The notes below the pieces were generated by a model that had not been told where the DNA came from, ran no database searches, and worked only from the letters and a program-made list of their open reading frames with translations. This document shows, piece after piece, positions 1-12,003 of a stretch of 64,000 nucleotides of DNA (its first letter is position 1; every line of letters begins with the position of its first letter). Location: NCBI RefSeq assembly GCF_904849725.1, contig NC_058522.1:436695529-436759528 (forward strand), given 5' to 3'. This DNA is from Hordeum vulgare subsp. vulgare (lineage: Eukaryota > Streptophyta > Magnoliopsida > Poales > Poaceae). The position numbers and the translations under genes are program-made.

Positions 1-819
1 TTAGGAGTCCCGGATGAGATCTTGGACATCACGAGGAGTTCCGGAATGGTCCGGAGGTAAAAAATTATATATGGGAAGTCCATTTTCGGTCGCCGAAAAG
101 GTTTCGGGGTTTATCGGTATTGTAGCGAGACCACCGAAAGCGTACCGGGATCCACCGGGAAGGTCCACCTGTCCCGGAGGGCTACATGGGCTGAAAGGAC
201 AAGGAAACCAGCCCCTGGTGGGCTAGTGCGAGCCAAGTAGGAGGCCCAAGGCGCACAAGGAGGCCAAACCCTAGGGTGTATTGGCCTCCTTGTGTGGCAA
301 GCCACCCCTAGGGCGTCGCCCCCTCCTCCTCCTAGGGCTGCCGCACCACCTAGGGTTTCCCTAGGGGTGGACGCACCCCCTCTCCCTCCCTCCTATAAAT
401 ACCGAAGGTATTGGGAGGGCTGCACACGCACATCTCTCTCTCCCTCGATGCAACCCTACCTCTCCACCTCTCCTCATCTGTGGTGCTTGGCAAAACCCTG
501 CCGGAAAGACACGAACTCCATCGCTACCACGCCGTCGTGATGCCGGAGTTCTCCCTCAACTTCTCCTCCCTCCTTGCTGGATCAAGTAGGAGGATACGTC
601 CCCGAGCTGTAGGTGTGTTGAACGCGGAGACACCGAATGTTCGGTGTTTGGATCATATCGCCGCGAGTATGACTCCATCAACCGTGTTCTAGCAACACTT
701 CCTCTTAGCGATCTTTAAAGGTATGAAGATGCTCTACCCCTTGCTCATTGCTGGTTTCTCCTAGATAGATACTTGTGTGGCGTAGGAAATTATTGGAATT
801 ACTACTACATTACCCAACA
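1..819 (+). repeat. 5' LTR (3' half only) of the first Copia element
   Basis: Bases 1-819 align with about 7010-7825 of the 3' LTR and end with the same CAACA terminus. The shared part covers the promoter region, a GC-rich leader with imperfect repeats of CCTAGGG, and the LTR end. Many scattered substitutions separate the two copies. Confidence 0.92.
394..401 (+). promoter_or_regulatory. TATA box of the Copia LTR promoter
   Basis: The motif TATAAATA follows a pyrimidine-rich stretch. It recurs at 7400-7407 in the 3' LTR, in the expected place upstream of the transcribed R region. Function is inferred from position and motif. Confidence 0.6.
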
Positions 820-840
820 GTGGCATCTGAACCAGGTTCT
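820..840 (+). other. Primer binding site, initiator methionine tRNA type
   Basis: Directly after the LTR end comes TGGCATCTGAACCAGG, a diverged form of the plant Copia primer site TGGTATCAGAGC. It marks the 5' LTR/internal border. Confidence 0.75.
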
Positions 841-2075
841 ATGCGTAGATTATATGCACGAGTAGAACACAAAAGTTGTGGGCGATGATTCTATCAATTG
901 CTTGTCGTTACTAGTCCAATAGTTTTTTGCCAGTACTGTGGGATGAAGCGGCCCGGACTGACTTTACACGTACTCTTACGTGAGACAGGTTCCACCGCGT
1001 GACATGCACTTGTTGCATAAGGTGGCTAGCGGGTGTCTGTCTCTCCCACTTTAGTCGAATTGTATTCGATGAAAAGGGTCCTTCTGAAGGCTAAATAGCA
1101 TTGGCATATCAACATTGTGGTTGTCACATAGGTAAGAAGCGTTCTTGCTAGAAACCCAAATCAGCCACCTAAAACTTGCAACAACAATTAGAGGACGTCT
1201 AACTTGTTTTTGAAGGGTATGCTATGTGATGTCATATGGCCAAAAGGATGTGATGTTACATATCTGATGTATGAGATTTATCATGTTCTCGTAATAGGAT
1301 TCACGACTTGCATGTCAATGAGTATGAAAACTGGCAGGAGCCATAGGAGCTGTCTTAATTTATTGTATGAGATGCAACGCCATGTGATTACTTTACTTTA
1401 TTGCTAACCGTTAGCTATAGTAGTTGAAGTAATAGTTGGCGAGACGACTCCGCAAAGACACAATGATGGAGATCATGGTGTCATGCCGGTGACAATGATG
1501 ATCATGTCGTGCCCCGAAGATGGATATCAAAGGAGCAAGATGATAATGGTCATATCATGTCACTATATGATTGCATGTGATGTTTATCATGTTTTTCATC
1601 TTATTGCTTAGAACGACGGTAGCAAAGATAAGATGATCCCTCATTAAAATTTTGAGATAAGTATTCCCCTAAGTGTGCACCGTTGCGAAGGTTCGTTGTC
1701 TCGAAGCACCACGCGATGATCAGGTGTGATAGATTCTAACATTCGAATACAACGGGTGTAAGCCAGATTTACACACGCAAAACACTTAGGTTGACTCGAC
1801 GAGCCTAGCATGTACAGACATGGCCTCGGAATACGAGAGACCGAAAGGTCGAACATTAGTCATATGGATGATATGATCAGCATGGAGATGCTCACCATTG
1901 ATGACTAGTCCGTCTCACGTGATGATTGGACACGGGCTAGTCGACGTGGATCATGTATCACTTGGATGACTAGAGGGATGTCTATCTAGGTGGGAGTTCA
2001 TTAAATAATTTGATTAGATGAACTTAATTATCATGAACATTGTCTAAAAATGTATTTACAAATATTGTACATCCA
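841..2075 (+). other. Untranslated leader of the first Copia element
   Basis: About 1.2 kb lie between the primer site and the gag start. No coding frame of note is present. A leader this long is usual for BARE-1/Angela elements. The second element has a similar stretch, recognisable by shared phrases such as the part around 1640-1860. Confidence 0.7.
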
Positions 2076-5000
2076 ATGGCCAACGCAAATGTCCCATTCA
2101 ATTTCAACGCGTTCCTAGAGAAAACCAAGCTGAAAGACGATGGTAGAAACTATGCGGACCGGGCTCGTAATTAAAAGCTCATTCTCATTGCTTCCAAGAA
2201 GGCATATGTCCTTGACGCACCGCTAGATGACCCCCCGTTCCTGTAGTGGCCCAGGACATTCTGAACGCCTAGCAGGCGCGAAGTGAAGACTACTCTCTGG
2301 TTCAGTGCGGCATGCCTTACAGTTTAGAACCGGGGCTCCGAAAGCGTTTTGAGCAACATGGAGCATATGAGATGTTCCACGAGCTGAAACTGGTTTTCCA
2401 AGCTCATCCCCGGGTCGAGAGATATGAGGTCTCCGACAAGTTCTTCAGCTGTAAGATGGAGGAAAACAGTTCTGTCAGTGAGCACATACTCAAAATGTCT
2501 GGGTTGCCTAGTCGTCTGTCTCGGCTGGAAGTTAATCTTCCGGATGACGTGGTTACTGACAGAATCCTCCAGTCGCTTCCACCTAGCTACAAGAGCTTCA
2601 TGATCAATTATAACATGCAAGAGATGGAAAAGACCATTCCCGAGTTATATTCAATGTTGAGATCAGCAGAGGTGGGAATCAAGAAGGAACATCAAGTGTT
2701 GATGGTGCATAAGACAACCAGTTTCAAGAAAGGCAAGGGTAAAAAGAAATTCAAGAAGGACGGCAAAGAAGTTGTCGCGCCCGGTAAATCAGTTGCCGGG
2801 AAGAAGAAGCGCAAGAATGGACCCAAGCCTGAGACTGAGTGTTATTATTGCAAGGGAACCAATCACCAGAAGCGGAACTTCCCCAAGTACTTAGCAGATA
2901 AGAAGGCCGGCAACGTCAAAGGTATATATGATATACATGTTATTGATGTGTACCTTACCAGCGCTCGTAGTAGCTCCTGGGTATTTGATACCGGTGATAT
3001 TGCTCACATTTGCAACTCAAAGCAGGAACTGCGGAATAAACGGAGGGTGGCAAAGGACAAGGTGACGATGCGCGTCGGGAATGGTTCCAAGGTCGATGTG
3101 ATCGTCGTCCGCACGCTACCTCTACATCTACCTTCGGGATTAGTTTTAAACCTTAATGATTGTTATTCAGTACCAGCTTTGAGCATGAACATTGTATCGG
3201 GATCTTGCTTGATGCGAGATGGCTACTCATTTAAATCTGAGAATAATGGTTGTTCCATTTATATGAGTGATATGTTTAATGGTCATGCCCCGCTGGTCAA
3301 TGGTTTATTCTTAATGAATCTCGAACGTGATGTTACACATATTGATAGTGTGAGTACCAAAAGATGTAAGGTTGATAATGATAGTCACACATACTTGTGG
3401 CACTGCCACCTTGGTCATATTGGCGTCAAACGCATGAAGAAACTCCATGTTGATGGACTTTTGGAGTCTCTTGATTTTGAATCATTTGACACATGTGAAC
3501 CGTGCCTCATGGGCAAGATGACCAAGACTCCGTTCTTCGAAATAGTGGAGCGAGCAACCAAGTTGTTGGAAATAATACACACCAATGTATGCGGTCCAAT
3601 GAGCGTTGAGGCTCGCGGTGGCTATCGTTATGTTCTCACCCTCACTGATGACTTCAGCAGATATGGGTATGTCTACTTGATGAAACATAAGTCTGAAACC
3701 TTTGGAAGGTTCAAGGAATATGAGAGTGAGGTAGAGAATCAATGTGACAAGAAAATAAAGTTCCTACGGTATGATCGTGGAGGAGAATATTTGAGTCACG
3801 AGTTTCGCACGCACTTAAGGAAATTTGGAATTGTTTCACAACTCACGCCGCCTGGCACACCGCAGCGTAATGGTGTGTCTGAACGTCGTAATCGCACTTT
3901 ATTGGATATGGTGCGATATATGATGTCTCTTACTTATTTACCACTATCATTTTGGGGATATGCATTGGAAACTGCCCCATTCACTTTAAATAGGGCACCG
4001 TCTAAATCCGTTAAGACGACACCGTATGAATTATGGTTTGGCAAGAAACCTAAGTTGTCATTTCTAAAAGTTTGGGGATGCGATGCTTATGTGAAGAAAC
4101 TTCAACCTGACAAGCTCGAACCCAAGGCGGAAAAAGCGTCTTCATAGGATACCCTAAGGAAACTATTGGGTATACCTTGTACCTTAGATCTGAAGGCAAA
4201 ATCTTTGTTGCCAAGAACGGATCCTTTCTAGAGAAAGAGTTTCTCTCGAAAGAAGTAAGTGGGAGGAAAGTAGAACTTGATGAGGTAATTGTACCTCCTC
4301 TCGAACTGGAGAGTAGCGCAGCACATGAAAATGTTTGTGAGGTGCCTACACCGGCTAGAGAAGAAGTTAATGATGATGATCATGAAACTTCGGATCAAGT
4401 TGATATTGAACCTCGGAGGTCCACAAGGACACATTCCGCACCAGAGTGGTACGGCAATCCGGTCATGGAAATCATGTTGTTGGACAACAGTGAACCTTCG
4501 AACTATGAAGAAGCAATGGCGGGCCCGGATTCGAGCAAATGGCTTGAGGCCATGAAATCCGAGATAGGATCCATGTATGAGAACAAAGTATGGACTTTGG
4601 TGGACTTGCCCGATGATCGGTGAGCCATAGAAAACAAATGGATCTTCAAGAAGAAGACTGACGCGGATGGTAATGTGACCATCTATAAGGCTCGACTTGT
4701 CGCTAAGGGTTATCGACAAGTTCAAGGAATTGACTATGATGACACCTTCTCACCGGTAGCGATGCTAAAGTCAGTCCGAATGATGTTAGCAGTTACTGCA
4801 TTTTATGATTATTACATTTGGCAAATGGACGTCAAAACGGCATTCCTGAACGGGTTTCTTAAGGAAGAATTGTATATGATATAGCCGAAAGGTTTTGCCG
4901 ATCCTAATAATGCTAACAATGTATGCAAGCTCCAGCGCTCCATCTATGGGCTGGTGCAAGCATCTCGGAGTTGGAACATTCCCTTTGATGAGGTGATCAA

Positions 5001-6066
5001 AGTGTTTGGGTTTGTACATACTTATGGAGAAGACTATATTTACAAGAAAGTGAGTGGGAGCTCTGTAGCATTTCTCATATTATATGTGGATGACATATTG
5101 TTGATGGGAAATGATATAGAACTTTTGGAAAGCATATAAGGCCTATTTGAATAATAGTTTTTCAATGAAGGACCTTGGTGAAGCTGCTTACATATTAGGC
5201 ATCAAGATCTATAAAGATAGATCGAGACGCCTCATAGGTCTTTCACAAAGCACATACCTTGACAAGATATTGAAGAAGGTCAATATGGATAAGGCCAAGA
5301 AGGGTTTCTTACCTGTATTACAAGGTGTGAGGTTGAGCACAGCTCAACGCCCGACCACGGCATAAGATAGAGAAAAGATGAGTGTCGTCCCCTTTGCTTC
5401 AACCATAGGCTCTATTATGTATGCCATGCTATATACCACACCTGATGTGAACCTTGCCATAAGTTTGGTAGGGAGATACCAAAGTGATCCAGGAGTGGAT
5501 CACTTGACAGCGTTCAAGAATATCCTTAAGTACCTGAAAAGGACTAAAGATATGTTTCTCGTTTATGGAGGTGTCGAGGAGCTCGTCGTAAATGGCTACG
5601 TCAATGCTAGCTTCAACACAGATCTGGATGACTCCAAGTCACAAACCGGATACGTGTATATTTTGAATGGTGGGGCAGTCAACTGGTGCAGTTGCAAGCA
5701 AAGCATCATGGCAGCATCTACATGTGAAGTGGAGTACATAGCTGCTTCGGAAGCAGCACAGGAAGGAGTCTGGATGAAGGAGTTCATCACCGACCTAGGA
5801 GTGATTCCCAGTGCATCGGGCCTGATGACTCTCTTTTGTGACAACACTTGTGCTATTGCCATTCCAAGGAGCCCAGGTTTCACAAGAATACCAAGCACAT
5901 CAAGATCCAATTCAACTCCATACGTGGATACATCCATGATGGAGATATAGATATTTGTAAAGTACATACGGATCTGAATGTCACAGATCCGTTGACAAAA
6001 CCTCTTCCACGAGCGAAACATGATCAGCTCCAAAACTCTATGGGTGTTCGATTCATCATAATGTAA
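2076..6066 (+). pseudogene. Broken Copia gag-pol polyprotein
   Basis: The frame starts at ATG 2076 (MANANVPFNF) and ends at the TAA at 6064. The gag zinc knuckle at 2840-2881 has lost its last cysteine (Phe instead). The protease keeps its DTG at 2987-2995. The integrase has its HHCC region near 3400-3520, but the first catalytic Asp reads Asn at 3584 (HTNVCGP against HTDVCGP in the other element). The reverse transcriptase keeps YVDD at 5083-5094, and RNase H lies at about 5560-5870. Breaks include an early gag stop near 2173, a one-base loss near 4133, stops at 4621 and 4882, a frameshift near 5139, a stop at 5363 and a further shift near 5870. It cannot make an active polyprotein. Confidence 0.93.
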
Positions 6067-6098
6067 CTAGATTATTGACACTAGTGCAAGTGGGAGAC

Positions 6099-7825
6099 TG
6101 TTGAAATATGCCCTACAGGCAATGATAAGGTGGTTATTATTATATTTCCCAGTTCATGATAATTTTCTATTATTCATGCTATAATTGTATTAACCGGAAA
6201 CCGTAATACATGTGTGAATATATAGAGCACAACATGTCCCTAGTGAGCCTCTAGTTGGCTGGCTCGTTGATCAATAGATGGTCATGGTTTCCTGGACATG
6301 GACATTTGATGACATTGATAACGGGATCACATCATTAGGAGAATGATGTGATGGACAAGACCCAACCCTAAGCATAGCACAAGATAGTGTAGTTCGTCTG
6401 CTAGAGCTTTTATAATGTCAAGTATCATTTACTTAGATCATGAGATTGTACAACTCCCGGATACCGTAGGAGTGCTTTGGGTGTATCAAATATCACAACG
6501 TAACTGGGTGATTATAAAGGTGCACTACAGGTATCTCCAAAAGTGTCTGTTGGGTTGGTACGAATCGAGAATGGGATTTGTCGCTTCGTGTGACGGAGAG
6601 GTATCTTTGGTCCCACTTGGTAATGCATCATCATAATGAGCTCCATGTGACTAAGGAGTTATCCACAGGATGATGTGTTACAGAACGAGTAAAGAGACTT
6701 GCCGGTACCGAGATTGAACAAGGTATAGGGATACCGATGATTGAATCTCGGGCAAGTGTCATACCGGTAGACAAAGAGAATTGCATACGGGATTGAGTGA
6801 ATCCTCGACATCGTGGTTCATCCGATGAGATCATCGTGGAACATGTGGGAGCCAACATGGATATCCAGACCCCTGCTGTTGGTTATTGGTTGGAGAGATG
6901 TCTCGATCATGTCTGCATGGTTCCCGAACCCGTAGGGTCTACACACTTAACATTCGGTGACGCTACAGTTGTTATGGGAATTGTATATGTGGTTACCAAA
7001 GGTTGTTTGGAGTCCCGGATGAGATCCCGGACGTCACGAGGAGTTCTGGAATGGTCCGTAGGTAAAGATTTATATATGGGAAGTCCAGTTTCGGTTGCCG
7101 GAAAGGTTTAGGGGTTTATCAGTATTGTACTGAGACCACTGAAAGGGTACCGGGGGTCCACCGGGAAAGTCCACCTGTCCCAGAGGGCTACATGGGCTGA
7201 AAGGAGAAGGGAACCAGCCCCCAGTGGGCTGGTGCGAGCCAAGGTGGAGGCCCAAGGTGCACAAGGAGGCCAAACCCTAGGGTGTGGTGGCTGCCTTGGG
7301 TGGCAATCCACCCCTAGGGCGCCGCCCCCTCCTCCTCCTAGGGCTTCCGCACCACCTAGGGTTTCCCTAGGGGTGGACACACCCCCTCTCCCTCCCTCCT
7401 ATAAATACCAGAGGTATTGGGAGGGCTGCACACGCACATCTCTCTCTCCCTCGGCGCAGCCCTACCTCTCCAGCTCTCCTCATCCGCGGTGCTTGGGGAA
7501 GCCCTGCCGGAAAGCCACGAACTCCATCGCCACCATGCCGTCGTGCTGTCGGAGTTCTTCCTCAACTTATCCTTCCTCCTTGCTGGATCAAGAAGGAGGA
7601 CACGTCCCCGGGCTGTAGGTGTGTTGAGCGCAGAGACACCGAACGTTCGGTGTTTGGATCGGATCGCCGCGACTACGACTCCATCAATCGCGTTCTAGCA
7701 ACGCTTCCGCTTAGCAATCTTCAACGGTACGAACATGCTCTACCCCTTACTCATTGCTGGTTTCTCCTAGATAGATCCTTGTGTGACGTAGGAATTTTTT
7801 TGAATTACTACTACGTTACCCAACA
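6099..7825 (+). repeat. 3' LTR of the first Copia element (1727 bp)
   Basis: It starts TGTTGAAATATG right after a polypurine tract at 6086-6098 and ends ACCCAACA. Several internal phrases match the BARE-like LTR at 45523-47343 read on the other strand, but overall identity is clearly lower than between the LTRs of that element. Confidence 0.93.
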
Positions 7826-9577
7826 CCTACTAGCTCGGGGAAGGCAAGGAGGCCCAGGTGAGGCTCTCTCTCTCTCATGCATTTTTGAACCTTTTAAATA
7901 AAACCATAGAGGAAATAAAATGCTCAGTGAGTTTGAAAGAGAATTAAAGAGGAAGAGAATATGTTTTGAACTCACAGAAACCATCACTATTTAATAATAA
8001 ATGGTTTGGGCATTTTTAGAGAAAAAAATAAAACACCTCTTTAATTAGCAAACCAAGCATACATTTTAATGACAAAGGGCACGGAGGTCACACATGGCTA
8101 AGCTTTATTTAAAAAAACCCAACAGAATATTTGAGAGCCTTGCAACATTTTATTTGAGGTGAAAAGGCAAGTGAAATCACCACATATTTAGCATTGGCAT
8201 AAGAAGAGTTGGAGACATAGTTGAAAAGAAATAGAAGGGAGGTTTCCACACAACAAGTGACACTTATAGCAAGCATACAATCATGACAACACACACCCAC
8301 ACAACATAGCATATGATGCCAACAAATAAATATGGAATGTTAACATGATGCCATGATGCAATGAGGAATGTCATGAAGCAATCTTTATAAAACCCAACAC
8401 ACATAAGGCAAACACGGAGGTCATACACGGAATATTACAAGGGAATGCACTTGGGCTGTTACAGACGGATGCGAGCAGTCCGCCTCGCAGCCTGAGAGGG
8501 ATGCATTTGAGCAGTCTGTCGCGCATGCATAGCTGGCTCACCGGGAATCGAGCCCTTTGAACGCTACCCACAACCCGCCGCACTCCCAAGTTCTTTATTA
8601 ATGCTCCACCTTCTCCTTTGGTCATCGTCGAAGATCGCATCCTTTTTGATGGAGGAAGAGGCAGACAACAAGCGGGGGTGGGTCGAGGCTGAACCACAAG
8701 AGCCTCCGGCGAGTGTGGACTTCATCAGTAGTACATATGTTGTTGTTGTGTAGGCACAACATAGATGTTGTGCACACAGAGAAAATCACAGTACACACGG
8801 ACTAAACTATGAAACCCTTCGGTGATGATTTCATCAATTGCTAAAAAATGTATACCATCAAGCGTTTCCCCACAACACACACAGGTTATTAGCACCAATC
8901 GTTTGTGTTATTTCTGGTGTTCGCGCACAATTCTTATTACTCACATGTTTGTTGTATATCGCACACATCTTGTTATGCCGAATCATTTGTGTTATGCTAT
9001 ATCATTGCACACAGTTTATGATAGTGAACCGTGTGTCCTTTATCGCACATATCTCGATCTCTGTAAATGTTTGTGTTATTTTAGCTCATCGCAAATAGTT
9101 TGTATGGGTCAATTTTCTGCCATAGATCCCACACGCAACTCTTTTTTAATCGTATTTGATGAATCCATCATCGCACACAGTTTGTGTCATTGGCAATGAA
9201 GCTTGCACTACACCTTTTATGATTGGTGGATCGCACACAGTTTCGTCGAAGGGTCTCTGATTGTAGTGTTGCTTTTGGACCATCCTACAGTAGCGTGATA
9301 AGTGGGGCTGCAGCATTGGAGGATTTCATTATTGGTGGTGTTGTTTGGGTGCCGAGTCATGAGTTTCACGGTGAAAGCCTAAGGTCTAATCTATATTGGT
9401 TGTGCTTGACAATTGCCTTGCTGAAGAAATTGTTTTGAGAGCTCGCACTCCCTTGAGGGTGGAAAGCTAAGATCTTGGATCGGGCAACGACAACGCTTGT
9501 GCACTCTTTTCTTTTTGAAGGTGTTCTTTTGGAGACCTATTATGTTTTATGGATGTTGTATTTAGTTGTGATTGGTG
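7826..9577. other. Intergenic stretch without a recognised gene
   Basis: After the Copia element comes AT-rich DNA with a CT microsatellite near 7866 and no convincing coding frame. Around 8550-8700 there is a GC-richer piece with short frames on both strands that I do not recognise. A field of short degenerate repeats follows and is listed separately. The last 300 bases (about 9280-9577) resemble the 3' part of a LINE, on weak grounds. Confidence 0.5.
8830..9250. repeat. Field of degenerate repeats with core TCGCACACAGTTTGTGT
   Basis: Variants of ATCGCACACAGTTTGTGTTAT recur about every 40-60 bases. Such dense, degenerate subterminal repeats are typical of CACTA-type DNA transposon ends. I see no clear CACTA terminus or transposase here, so the class is an inference. 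Confidence 0.45.
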
Positions 9578-9582
9578 TGCTA

Positions 9583-11263
9583 TGATACGTCTCCAACGTA
9601 TCTACTTCTCCAAACTCTTTTGCCCTTGTTTTGGACTATAATTTGCATGATTTGAATGGAACTAACCTGGATTGACGCTGTTTTCAGCAGAATTGCCTTG
9701 GTGTTATTTTTGTGCAGAAATCAAAGTTCTCCAAACGTCCTGAAAATTTACGGGGAGCACTTTTGGAAAATATCAAAAATATCTGCGCCAAGTTCCACCT
9801 CAGGGGGTGGGCCAGTGGGCCACAAGCCCCTGCTCCGCCACCACCCCCTGGTGGCGGCGGGCAGGCTTGTGGGGCCCACAGGCACCTGCCGCCCCCAATT
9901 CCAACTCTATAAGTTGCCTTTCGTCCCAGAAAAAATGAAAAGAGAAGTTTTCGTCGCGTTTTCGATACAGAGGCACCGCCACCACCTGTTCTTCATCTGG
10001 AAGGCAGATCTGGAGTCCGTCTTGGGCTCCGGAGAGGGGAAATCGTCATCATCAACCTTCTTCCCTCTCCAATTCCATGAAGCTCTTCGTCGTTCGCGAG
10101 TAATCTATTCGTAGGCTCGCTGGGCGGTGATGAGTAGGATGAGATCAATCATGTAACCGACTTAGTTTTGACGGGGATTGATCCCTAGTATCCACTATGT
10201 TCTGAGATTTGATGTTGCTACTACTTTGTCATGCTTAATGCTTGTCACTAGGGCCCGAGTGCCATGATTTCAGATCTGAAATTATTATGTTGTCACCAAT
10301 ATATGTGTGTTTTAGATCCGATCTTGCAAGTTGTAGTTACCTACTATGTGTTATGATCCGGCAACCCCGGAGTGACAATAACCGGAACCACTCCCGGTGA
10401 TGACCATGGTTTGAGGAGTTCATGTATTCACCAAGTGCTAATGCGTTGGTCCGGTTCTTTATTAAAAGGAGAACCTTAATATCCCGTAGTTTCCTTTTGG
10501 ACCCCGCTGCGACGGGAGGGATGGACAATAGATGTCATGCAAGTTCTTTTCCCTAAGCACGTATGACGACACACGGAATGCATGCCTACATCACATTGAC
10601 GAACGGGAGCTAGCCACTTATCTCTCCGTGTTATAGCTGTTGCATGATGAATATCATCCGAACAAATCACCGACCCATTGCCTACGAGTTTGTCCTACTG
10701 TTGCTAGTGTTGTTACTTGTCTTGCTCTGCTGCTACTACTGTTGCTACTGCTATTACTTGTCTTGCTCTGCTGCTACTACTGTTGCTACGGCTGTTCCTT
10801 GCCACTGCTATTGCTCGTTACACTGCTGCAACCCGCTACACTGTTGGTTCACCTACCGTTGACGGGAATTGACAACTTCTGTTGACGCGGCAACGAAGGC
10901 GCCATTGATACAATTGTTAGGAATAGTCTGCCGTCAACAGATCATTTCTGACACAGTTGTTATCATACTACTTTGTTGTTACTACTGTGCTTGCAGATAC
11001 TAATCTTTCAGGTGTGGTTGAATCCGACAAATTCAGCTGCTAATACTCGAGAGTATTCTCTCACGTCCTTTAGGCGATCTACAAATTTGGGTCGAATACT
11101 CTACCCTCGAAAACTGTTGCGAACCCACGCGTTGGTGGACCGTCAACAACATTCTTCTAGTTTCATTACCGGAGAGTGCTATCAGCATTCTTCTGGTGTC
11201 GTTGCAGAAGAAGGTTCGTTGTCATAAGCATTCGTCTAGCTAACGACAGAGATTGCACGATCA
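9583..11263 (+). mobile_element. Probable solo LTR of a Sabrina/WHAM-like Gypsy element
   Basis: It opens TGATACGTCTCCAACGTATC, the start shared with the LTRs at 32608-34134 and 45171-45418. It passes through a CTG/CTA-rich tract and a block (about 11020-11115) that matches the known end region of this LTR group and the piece at 63943-64000. If it ends CGATCA at 11263, it is flanked by the same five bases TGCTA at 9578-9582 and 11264-11268, as expected for a solo LTR. An alternative is an LTR end near 11190 followed by a primer-site-like TTCTGGTGTCGTTGC at 11193-11207, which would make it a truncated element. Confidence 0.6.
10713..10794 (+). repeat. Two tandem 41-bp units inside the Gypsy LTR
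   Basis: The unit starting TTACTTGTCTTGCTCTGCTG occurs at 10713 and again at 10754. It lies within a longer CTG/CTA-rich tract that is typical of this LTR family. The long leucine-rich frames seen here are by-products of the repeat. Confidence 0.75.
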
Positions 11264-11268
11264 TGCTA

Positions 11269-11450
11269 CTGCTGAGAGGAGTTGATCACTGTTGAGGGAC
11301 CTTTGTTTTTTCCTTTTTTCTCTCCTTTGGTTGTGTGCATCCTGTATGACCTATAACATCTTGTAGGTGCAGAGACCGGGTATAATTGATATCTTCGCGA
11401 TATTAATATATTCCACTTTTTAGAAGAAATTAATGTAGGTTTTAAAAGTT
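11269..11450 (+). mobile_element. Possible LINE 3' tail
   Basis: The phrase with GTGCATCC, a CCGGGT block, and ATATTAATATATTCCA at 11404-11417 looks like the 3' end of grass LINE elements. If the LTR at 9583-11263 is a solo LTR, this tail rejoins with sequence before 9578. No reverse transcriptase frame remains, so the call is tentative. Confidence 0.4.
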
Positions 11451-11579
11451 TTTCATATGAGACTGCTACGCGTTCACCGATCGACGTGTGCTATACGTCC
11501 GTCACCTCGATGGTCGTCGGATCTACACGCAGGCAACGTCCGATCGATCTCCTGCTACACCTCGCTTGTCCCCGGCCCA

Positions 11580-11890
11580 CTCATTAATTCCCGCAACAAT
11601 GGTTTTGGTGCAAAAACATTTATAACATAGATTGTGTTGCAGATTCCCGCAACAACGGTTTTGTTACAGAAACATTTATAACAGAGATTGTTTTGCAGAA
11701 ATGTTGTGCAACGGAGATTGTGTTACGCAATTTTTTTGCGACTTAGGTTGCGTTGCGAATTTTTTTGTAACAAAGGTATTGTTGTAGAATATATTTTTTC
11801 AAACAAAGGTATCGATGAAATGATATTTTGCAACATTAATGATATTGCACAATCTTTCTTGCAACAAGGAGGATGGTGCAAGAAAAAAAA
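11580..11890. repeat. Degenerate repeats of a GCAACAACGGTTTTGTT-type unit
   Basis: Units such as CCCGCAACAA, GGTTTTG and AACATTTATAACA recur at about 11595, 11643 and 11695, then decay into TTGCGAATTTTTTTG-like stretches. This is probably the subterminal part of a DNA transposon or MITE. No terminal inverted repeat was found. Confidence 0.45.
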
Positions 11891-12003
11891 CACCGCCATT
11901 GAGGGAGTAGCAGCGTCGTACCGCAGGCGAGCACCGAAATTGCGAAGCTCGTCATCAACCCCGCGGACTCTTTTGCAATAGCGGAGCTCATAGTGAGAAA
12001 TAG

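Larger units (their letters stand above)
1..7825 (+). mobile_element. Copia LTR retrotransposon, Angela/BARE-1-like, old and broken
   Basis: The element holds a 5' LTR (cut by the window start), a primer binding site, a gag-pol frame with several breaks, a polypurine tract and a full 3' LTR. The order gag, protease, integrase, reverse transcriptase, RNase H is the Copia order. The LTR opens TGTTGAAATATGCCC and closes with CAACA, the pattern of the Triticeae Angela/WIS/BARE-1 group, but it is clearly diverged from the second Copia element of this window. The left target duplication lies outside the window, so it cannot be compared with CCTAC just after position 7825. The two LTRs differ at many positions, which points to an old insertion. 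Confidence 0.93.

Noticed and set aside
8822..9199. A 125-codon frame rich in His, Cys and Ser
   Set aside because: It coincides with the degenerate TCGCACACAG repeat field, so its length reflects the repeats.
10640..10885. Leucine-rich frames that look like a signal or membrane peptide
   Set aside because: They come from the CTG/CTA-rich tandem tract of the Gypsy LTR and shift with repeat units.
11193..11213. Primer binding site of a Gypsy element (TTCTGGTGTCGTTGC)
   Set aside because: Not listed as a feature because the flanking TGCTA pair and the CA end 55 bases further on favour a solo LTR. It is kept as an alternative in the findings.
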